From assembly GCA_030039105.1 (NCBI GenBank), contig JASHQO010000347.1, forward strand, positions 1 to 6,423: a stretch of DNA of 6,423 bases, written 5' to 3'. The notes under the pieces were generated by a model. It was not told the origin of the DNA. It saw nothing but the letters and a program-made list of their open reading frames with translations, and searched no databases. A program made the position numbers and the translations under genes. This stretch comes from Xanthobacteraceae bacterium (GTDB lineage Bacteria > Pseudomonadota > Alphaproteobacteria > Rhizobiales > Xanthobacteraceae). Shown piece after piece: positions 1-4,574 of this stretch (within the stretch, counting starts at the first letter, position 1; each line of letters opens with the position of its first letter).

Positions 1-669
1 ATGCATCTCGGCATGTCCGGCTCGTTCCACGTGTTCGAGAAGCAACGGCAGAGCACGCCCGGCGCCTACTATCGCGAGCGCTCCAAGCACGTCGTCCACG
101 ACCACGTGGTGTTTCACATGTCGTCCGGCGCCATCGTCACCTTCAACGATCCGCGCCGCTTCGGCTCAATGAAGATCGTGGCGCGCGAAAAGCTCGACGC
201 CGAGCCGCTGCTGCGCGGACTCGGCCCGGAGCCGCTCGGCAACGCCTTCGATGCGGCGATGCTGGCGCGCGCCTGCCGCGGCAAGAAGACGAGCCTCAAG
301 GCGGCGTTGCTCGATCAGCGCGTGATCGCCGGGCTTGGCAATATCTATGTCTGCGAGGCGCTGCATCGCGCGCTTCTGTCGCCGAAGCGCACGGCGTCGA
401 CGATCGCGACCCGCGCGGGCGCGCCGAACGAGCGTGCCGAGCGCTTGGTCGAAGCCATCAAGAAGGTGCTCAACGACGCCATCCGGGACGGCGGCTCGTC
501 GCTGCGCGACCACAAGCTCACCGACGGCGGGCTCGGCATGTTCCAGCACAATTTCCGCGTCTACGACCGCGAAGGCCAGAACTGCCGCACGCCCGGCTGC
601 AGCGGCACCGTCAAGCGCATCGTGCAGAACGGCCGCTCGACGTTCTATTGCCCGAGCTGTCAGAAGTGA
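1..669 (+). CDS. mutM: Formamidopyrimidine-DNA glycosylase (Fpg/MutM), 3' part; 5' end outside the window
   Basis: This cytoplasmic base-excision repair enzyme removes oxidised purines such as 8-oxoguanine and cuts the abasic site. The 222 visible residues are the C-terminal three quarters of a protein normally about 270-295 residues long. The reading frame is open to the window edge, and MHLGMSGSF is an internal family motif, so the first ATG is not the true start. The catalytic Pro/Glu N-terminus and the N-domain lysine are therefore not visible. What can be seen (numbered from the first visible residue): DPRRFG at 50-55, the helix-two-turns-helix region around 99-124 with LDQRVIAGLGNIYVCEA, and a C-terminal zinc finger with Cys195, Cys200, Cys217 and Cys220, including the GRSTFYCPSC stretch whose Arg212 contacts DNA in the family. 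The first Cys pair is spaced C-X4-C instead of C-X2-C as in E. coli. The gene converges on the downstream lysR with an 87-bp gap. The assignment is secure. Confidence 0.97.
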   Translation: MHLGMSGSFHVFEKQRQSTPGAYYRERSKHVVHDHVVFHMSSGAIVTFNDPRRFGSMKIVAREKLDAEPLLRGLGPEPLGNAFDAAMLARACRGKKTSLKAALLDQRVIAGLGNIYVCEALHRALLSPKRTASTIATRAGAPNERAERLVEAIKKVLNDAIRDGGSSLRDHKLTDGGLGMFQHNFRVYDREGQNCRTPGCSGTVKRIVQNGRSTFYCPSCQK

Positions 670-721
670 TTTTGCTCTGTCTTCCCTCGCGAAAATGAAT
701 GTCCGCTTTCGGGGGGAATGA

Positions 722-735
722 GCCGGCAAACCGGC
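722..735. terminator. Short GC hairpin between convergent mutM and lysR (weak candidate terminator)
   Basis: GCCGG-CAAA-CCGGC forms a perfect 5-bp stem with a 4-base loop in the 87-bp gap between the stop codons of mutM (plus) and lysR (minus). The position suits a bidirectional terminator. There is no T-run on either side, so intrinsic termination is only a guess. Just upstream, about 696-717, lies a stretch containing TGTCCGCTTTCGGGGGG, which looks like part of a dispersed intergenic repeat. Confidence 0.25.
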
Positions 736-756
736 CAAAGTGGCGTCTTTAGCCGA

Positions 757-1632
757 TCAGTTCCACTTATATGTCCGAATAGCACGGATGAAGGCGGCCA
801 CGGCGGGGGAGTGCTTGCGCCCAGGAACGGTGATGAGGCTGATGGTGCGCGTGACCGCAGGGTCGATAAGCGGTCGTCGAATGCTATCCGGATGGGTGAC
901 CGAAAACTCGGGCATGAAAGCAAAGCCGATATTTGCCATCACCATCGCCTGCACCCAGTCCTCGCGTTCGGAGCGAAAGCGCGCGTAAAGCTTGACCCCC
1001 ATGTCGGCGCAGACTCCCATGACCTTATCCCGCATCTCGCAAGAGAGGCGGTCGACGTAGGGCTGCTCGGAAAGGTCGCGCAGTGCCAGCGCGTTGCACT
1101 TTTGCAAGGGGTGGACCGGCGAAAGCAGCACCACGTAGCGCTCGGTGTAAAGCGGCTCGGCGCGGTAATTGTCGCCGAGACCGTCGAGCGGATTGAGGAT
1201 TGCCATGTCCAATTCTTCGGCATCGAGTTGCGCCGCAAGGGCTTCGGGTGCGCCGTCGCGCACCGCCGTTTCCACGCCCGGCGTTTGTTCCTCGAAGGCT
1301 GCCAGCAATCCGGCGAGCCGCATCGGGCCGATGGTCGACATCACGCCAAGCCGGACCGGCACTTGGTTGAGCAGGCGAAAATCCTTGGCGACCGTCTCCG
1401 CCGCCTTGGCCTGATCGACGATCTGGTATAGATGCGGCTGCATGCGCCGGCCGAACTCGGTCAGCGCCAACTGCCGCCCCTCGCGCAGAAACAACGGACT
1501 GCCGAGCTGGGCTTCGAGCTTCTTGATCGCGGTGGTCAGCGCCGGCTGTGAGACGTGGCACTCTTCGGCGGCGCGCGTGAAGCTTTGCGCCTTCGCCGCG
1601 GCAAGGAAATACCGCACTTGGTGCATTTCCAT
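757..1632 (-). CDS. LysR-family transcriptional regulator with an OxyR-like cysteine pair
   Basis: This is a DNA-binding regulator of 291 residues, the usual LysR-type length. The N-terminal winged helix-turn-helix spans about residues 1-60 (recognition region SFTRAAEECHVSQPALTTAI, 17-36, then KKLEAQLGSPLF). It is followed by a linker helix and, from about residue 92, a periplasmic-binding-protein-like effector domain. The start is well supported: AAGGAGG lies 7 bases upstream, and the alternative Met3 would be further away. Cys198 and Cys208 sit in CEMRDKVMGVC, which resembles the redox loop of E. coli OxyR (Cys199/Cys208, CLRDQAMGFC) but has one extra residue between the cysteines. The rest of the protein is not close enough to call it OxyR. 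The gene is divergent from the DUF4242 gene, the standard arrangement for a LysR-type regulator and its target, so control of that gene and of itself is inferred. The effector is unknown. Confidence 0.93.
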   Translation of the reverse strand: MEMHQVRYFLAAAKAQSFTRAAEECHVSQPALTTAIKKLEAQLGSPLFLREGRQLALTEFGRRMQPHLYQIVDQAKAAETVAKDFRLLNQVPVRLGVMSTIGPMRLAGLLAAFEEQTPGVETAVRDGAPEALAAQLDAEELDMAILNPLDGLGDNYRAEPLYTERYVVLLSPVHPLQKCNALALRDLSEQPYVDRLSCEMRDKVMGVCADMGVKLYARFRSEREDWVQAMVMANIGFAFMPEFSVTHPDSIRRPLIDPAVTRTISLITVPGRKHSPAVAAFIRAIRTYKWN

Positions 1633-1778
1633 GGATGCGCCTCCTTAACGGAATGCTGTGCGCCATTATAGCGCCGCCGTCCCAAGACGGGGATTATGAA
1701 TCTATAACCAAAAGATTGTTCTCACGCGCCGCCGCCTGTGGCTCACTGTTCCTCGGCTTAACGCAAAGGAGCACCGCC
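1633..1778. promoter_or_regulatory. Divergent promoter/operator region between lysR and the DUF4242 gene
   Basis: These 146 bp separate the two divergent start codons. On the minus strand there is a perfect TATAAT (1670-1665) about 32 bases upstream of the lysR start, followed by the AAGGAGG ribosome site (1646-1640). I see no convincing -35 box at normal spacing, as is common for activator-dependent or autoregulated promoters. An AT-rich near-palindrome TTATGAATCTATAA (1694-1707) contains the T-N11-A pattern of LysR-type binding sites and stands out from the GC-rich surroundings. A second inverted repeat, CCGTC-N4-GACGG (1677-1690), lies between it and the TATAAT. For the plus-strand gene, AAAGGAG (1765-1771) lies 7 bases before the ATG, but no clear -10/-35 pair can be picked. 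The operator role is inferred. Confidence 0.6.
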
Positions 1779-2042
1779 ATGACGGTCTACATGGTTGAAC
1801 GCAATCTCAAGGGCATTGCGATGAGCGATTTGGCTGCCGCGCAAAAGGCGGCTATTGGCACCGCCAATTCCTACGCCGCCAAGGGCACGCCCATCCGCTA
1901 TATCCGCTCCACGTTTGCCCCGGAGGACGGCCGCTGCATGTGCTTGTTCGAAGCCAACAACGCCGAGGATGTGAAGCGGCTCAACGACGAAGCAAGGCTT
2001 CCTTATTCGCGTGTTGTCGAGGCGCTCGATCTGACGCCCTGA
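1779..2042 (+). CDS. Small DUF4242-family protein (SCO4226-like)
   Basis: This cytoplasmic protein of 87 residues has no signal peptide or membrane segment. The start MVERNLKGIAM, the middle RYIRSTFAPEDGRCMCLFEA and the end LPYSRVVEALDLTP follow the pattern of DUF4242, a small ferredoxin-like alpha/beta-fold family. The family includes a nickel-binding Streptomyces protein, SCO4226, but most members have no known function. This copy contains no histidine, so nickel binding cannot be assumed. It does have two cysteines in RCMCLF (Cys52, Cys54). The ATG at 1779 is chosen because AAAGGAG lies 7 bases upstream and homology begins there. A longer in-frame reading from 1635 would run through the promoter region and is not credible. 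The gene is divergent from lysR and is probably its regulatory target. It is followed 64 bp later by a small membrane-protein gene on the same strand. Confidence 0.85.
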   Translation: MTVYMVERNLKGIAMSDLAAAQKAAIGTANSYAAKGTPIRYIRSTFAPEDGRCMCLFEANNAEDVKRLNDEARLPYSRVVEALDLTP

Positions 2043-2106
2043 GGGAATGAAGCACCAGAGTGCCTCGCGCGACGGTAATACGGCATTCTAGGACGCGGAG
2101 AGTACG

Positions 2107-2313
2107 ATGAGCACGATGATTGATGTCGCGAGCTTTCGCCGGCGTACCCTGTTGCAAGGCAGCGAGCGCGCGAGGCCCTCCGCCATCGTGACGGCGGCCG
2201 CAAGCCGCGACTTGATCGCGGTCGCCGTCTTTTCTGCAATCGGCCTTTTCCTGTCGCTGTCCTTTGTGCTGCTGTTTCCCGGCGACCTTTCTTTCATCGC
2301 TGCGATGCCGTGA
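2107..2313 (+). CDS. Small single-span membrane protein, function unknown
   Basis: This predicted protein has 68 residues. The N-terminal half is basic and hydrophilic (FRRRTLLQ, ERARPS). One hydrophobic helix follows at about residues 36-57 (LIAVAVFSAIGLFLSLSFVLLF), and a short tail ends in IAAMP. The positive-inside rule suggests the N-terminus is cytoplasmic. GGAGAG ends 4 bases before the ATG, a good ribosome site. It lies 64 bp after the DUF4242 gene on the same strand with no clear terminator between, so co-transcription is possible. I recognise no family. It is preferred over the overlapping minus-strand readings, which have biased composition and no matching start signals. It may be a conserved hypothetical of Hyphomicrobiales or a chance frame. 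The hydrophobic segment together with the ribosome site favours a real gene. Confidence 0.6.
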   Translation: MSTMIDVASFRRRTLLQGSERARPSAIVTAAASRDLIAVAVFSAIGLFLSLSFVLLFPGDLSFIAAMP

Positions 2314-2418
2314 TGCGGAATGAGAGCACGCGATAGGTGTCATCTCCGGCGCTCGGCCGCAAAGCGGATATGGTCCGACGCCTGGCAAACGCTGGTGGCT
2401 CACTTGCCGGATATCACT

Positions 2419-2436
2419 ACCCCTCGCTAGCGGGGT
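2419..2436. terminator. Inverted repeat downstream of the esterase gene (weak candidate terminator)
   Basis: ACCCCTCGCTAGCGGGGT can fold with the outer ACCCC/GGGGT arms paired, or around the inner GCTAGC palindrome. It lies 13 bp beyond the esterase stop codon, between that gene and the convergent small membrane-protein gene, where a terminator is expected. No T-run follows in either direction. The remaining intergenic sequence (2314-2418) shows no other structure I can support. Confidence 0.3.
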
Positions 2437-2448
2437 CGGAAAGCTCGG

Positions 2449-3624
2449 TCACTCCTTCACCGCCTCGTCGAGCCACTTCGCCAGCACCGCGGCGACGTCC
2501 TTGTTGTTCTTCTCCAGCATCATGACGTGGCTATTGCCCTTGATGCCAATATCGGCGAGGCGAATGTAGGTCGGCTTGACGCCGGCCTGGCGCAGATAGT
2601 TGACGGTGCAGTGGTCGTAAGGCGCGTGGTAGGACGCCTCCGAGGTGACCACCAGGATCGGCATCTTCTGCAGATTGGGCAGTTGCCGCGCCGGCTCGGC
2701 CTGGGCGTAGCAGCGCACCAGGTCGGGCGCGTCGGCCTTGTCCTGCTGCACCATTGTCAGCTCCGACGCGTCCTTGATCGCGGGCGCATAAGTCAGCGGC
2801 ACGGCGGTGATGCCGTAGGGCAGCGCCAGCGTGCCCTGCTTGAACCAGTCCGGCGCACCTTTGAACTCGACCTGATAGAACGGCGGACCGTTCGGCTCGA
2901 TCGCCACAATCGCCTTCACCAGATCGGGCCGCGCGTCGGCCACCGGCCAGCCGAACGCGCCGGATTGCGAATGGGTAAGCAGGATCGCCGGTCCGATCTT
3001 ATCCAATAGCGCCACCAGCGCATCGCGGTTGAGGAACTGCTGCGAGGCGAAGTCGGCGATCGCCGGCATCTGGCTGGCGGCAAGCTGCACGGTCGCCGGA
3101 TCGTCCGGCTCGCCGCTGCCCGGCCATTGCGTGTGCAGCGCAGCCTGCGGCCACAGCTTGTATTTTTCCTGGGCGACGAAGCGCGGCAACGCGTTGCTGC
3201 GCTCGACATTGGTGGTCGGCCCATAGGCCGCGGTCAGATAGCCGGAGCGGCCGCGGCCCGGCTGGTCGACCACGTAGACCGCATAGCCCTGGCGCACGAA
3301 ATACTGCGCCCAACCTTCGCGGCCGTCGGGCGTGCCGGTGTAATTGGTGCCCGACATGGTGCCGCCGTGCACCATGACGATCGGATAGGGGTGCGTCTGC
3401 CGCGCCGGCACGCGCACCTCGACATACATCTGATGGCTGACGTACTCCTTGTCGCCGACCTTGGTGGTCTGGACGTTGACGTAGAAGAAGCCGTCGCGCG
3501 CCAGCATCAGGGGCGGCGCGTCGGCGGCCCAAGCCGACGACGAGACGAACGACAGCATAACGGTCGCGGCGACGATCAGTCCGGCCGCCACGCCCGCATA
3601 GGCGATCATGTCTGTTGGCTTCAC
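2449..3624 (-). CDS. Secreted alpha/beta-hydrolase of the esterase-713 type
   Basis: This 391-residue protein is probably a periplasmic or secreted ester hydrolase with unknown substrate. A signal peptide covers residues 1-33: a short polar start, a hydrophobic core, then SSSAWA|AD. The mature part matches my memory of Alcaligenes esterase 713. Matches are the oxyanion-side HGG at 86-88, TPDGREGW at 98-105, VVDQPGRGRSG at 118-128, the nucleophile elbow THSQSG with Ser219, Glu243 in AIEPNG exactly 24 residues later (the same Ser-Glu spacing as in esterase 713), and His366 in GNSH near the C-terminus. The elbow lacks the usual first glycine of G-X-S-X-G, which is normal for this small family. 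The two adjacent cysteines that form a disulfide by the oxyanion hole in esterase 713 are replaced by Gly88-Thr89. The start is GTG at 3624, fixed by AGGGAGGA 4 bases upstream. A longer reading to 3669 has no ribosome site and would spoil the signal peptide. The gene is divergent from the enoyl-CoA hydratase gene. Confidence 0.88.
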   Translation of the reverse strand: MKPTDMIAYAGVAAGLIVAATVMLSFVSSSAWAADAPPLMLARDGFFYVNVQTTKVGDKEYVSHQMYVEVRVPARQTHPYPIVMVHGGTMSGTNYTGTPDGREGWAQYFVRQGYAVYVVDQPGRGRSGYLTAAYGPTTNVERSNALPRFVAQEKYKLWPQAALHTQWPGSGEPDDPATVQLAASQMPAIADFASQQFLNRDALVALLDKIGPAILLTHSQSGAFGWPVADARPDLVKAIVAIEPNGPPFYQVEFKGAPDWFKQGTLALPYGITAVPLTYAPAIKDASELTMVQQDKADAPDLVRCYAQAEPARQLPNLQKMPILVVTSEASYHAPYDHCTVNYLRQAGVKPTYIRLADIGIKGNSHVMMLEKNNKDVAAVLAKWLDEAVKE

Positions 3625-3628
3625 GGCG

Positions 3629-3636
3629 TCCTCCCT
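3629..3636 (-). promoter_or_regulatory. Ribosome binding site that fixes the GTG start of the esterase gene
   Basis: Read on the minus strand this is AGGGAGGA, ending 4 bases before GTG at 3624. It is a near-perfect Shine-Dalgarno match and decides for the GTG over both the upstream ATG at 3669 and the internal ATG five codons further in. Confidence 0.75.
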
Positions 3637-3707
3637 GGCAGGCCATGATAACAGAGTGGCTGCGGGCAAAAATATCGGTTAGGCGTTGGTATCCGGGAGT
3701 ATTTCGC

Positions 3708-4481
3708 ATGGCTTATGAGAACATCGTCGTCGAGACGCGCGGTCGCGTCGGGCTGATCCGGCTCAACCGCCCGCAGGCGCTCAATGCGCTCAACCGCGCG
3801 CTGATGAGCGAGCTCAGCCGGGCGATCGCCGCGTTCGACGCCGATCCGGCGGTCGGCTGCATGATCGTCACCGGATCGGACAAGGCTTTCGCCGCCGGCG
3901 CCGACATCAAGGAGATGGCGGACAAGGATTTCGCCGACGCCTATTTCGGCGATTTTTGCGCCGACTGGCATCAGGCGGCCGCTGCGCGCAAGCCGGTGAT
4001 CGCGGCGGTGGCGGGTTTTGCGCTCGGCGGCGGCTGCGAGCTCGCCATGCAGTGCGACCTCATCATCGCCGCGGACAATGCCAAATTCGGCCAGCCGGAG
4101 ATCAAGCTCGGCATCATTCCGGGCATCGGCGGCACGCAGCGGCTCACCCACGCGGTCGGCAAGGCCAAGGCGATGGATCTCATCCTCACCGGGCGCATGA
4201 TGGATGCCGCCGAGGCCGAGCGCGCCAACTTGGTCGCCCGCGTCGTGCCGGCGGCAAACCTGATCGACGAGGCGTTCAAGGTCGCCGAGACCATCGCGTC
4301 GATGTCGCTGCCGTCGGTGCTGGCGGCCAAGGAATCGGTCAACCGCGCCTTCGAGACGTCGCTCGCCGAAGGCATCCGTTTCGAGCGGCGGATTTTTCAT
4401 TCGCTGTTCGCGACCCACGACCAGGGCGAAGGCATGCACGCCTTCATCGAGAAGCGCCCGCCGAAGTTCGAGAACCGCTAA
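3708..4481 (+). CDS. Enoyl-CoA hydratase (crotonase family)
   Basis: This 257-residue protein adds water across the double bond of trans-2-enoyl-CoA in beta-oxidation-type pathways. It is a typical single-domain crotonase. Visible landmarks are NRPQALNAL at 20-28, the oxyanion-hole segment FAAGADIKEM at 61-70, ALGGGCELAMQCD at 105-117 with Gly108 and catalytic Glu111, and GQPEIKLGIIPGIGGTQRL at 128-146 with the second catalytic Glu131. The C-terminal helix ends in EKRPPKFENR, characteristic of true hydratases (FLEKRKP/F-type ending). Both glutamates are present, which favours hydratase over isomerase or dehalogenase activity. Chain-length preference cannot be read. The ATG at 3708 has GGGAG 8 bases upstream and matches the family start; a longer reading from 3615 overlaps the divergent esterase promoter. 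In related genomes I recall this gene next to mutM; here four genes separate them. Confidence 0.94.
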   Translation: MAYENIVVETRGRVGLIRLNRPQALNALNRALMSELSRAIAAFDADPAVGCMIVTGSDKAFAAGADIKEMADKDFADAYFGDFCADWHQAAAARKPVIAAVAGFALGGGCELAMQCDLIIAADNAKFGQPEIKLGIIPGIGGTQRLTHAVGKAKAMDLILTGRMMDAAEAERANLVARVVPAANLIDEAFKVAETIASMSLPSVLAAKESVNRAFETSLAEGIRFERRIFHSLFATHDQGEGMHAFIEKRPPKFENR

Positions 4482-4574
4482 TGTCGGCGGCCGCGCAGGC
4501 GGACGACCCGGGGGTCACCGGCCAAGCAGGAGTGTGTACTGGATCGTGCGCCGTCGTGGACGATGACAAGGAGG

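Noticed and set aside
166..738. Minus-strand open frame of 190 codons opposite mutM
   Set aside because: Arg/Ala-rich shadow of mutM, which is unambiguous on the plus strand.
718..1431. Long plus-strand open frame of 237 codons
   Set aside because: It lies opposite the lysR gene, has no family motif and a low-complexity His/Arg/Gly-rich translation. It is open only because of high GC content.
1981..2403. Minus-strand open frame of 140 codons across the DUF4242 end and the small membrane-protein gene
   Set aside because: No ribosome site, and it overlaps the supported DUF4242 gene. The composition is hydrophilic and unrecognisable, whereas the plus-strand frame has a ribosome site and a membrane helix.
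3621..4439. Minus-strand open frame of 272 codons opposite the enoyl-CoA hydratase
   Set aside because: The plus strand encodes a complete crotonase with both catalytic glutamates. The antisense translation has no recognisable features.
4505..4516. GACCC-GG-GGGTC palindrome between the convergent hydratase and pseudoprotease genes
   Set aside because: A 2-base loop cannot form a normal hairpin and there is no T-run, so I do not call it a terminator.
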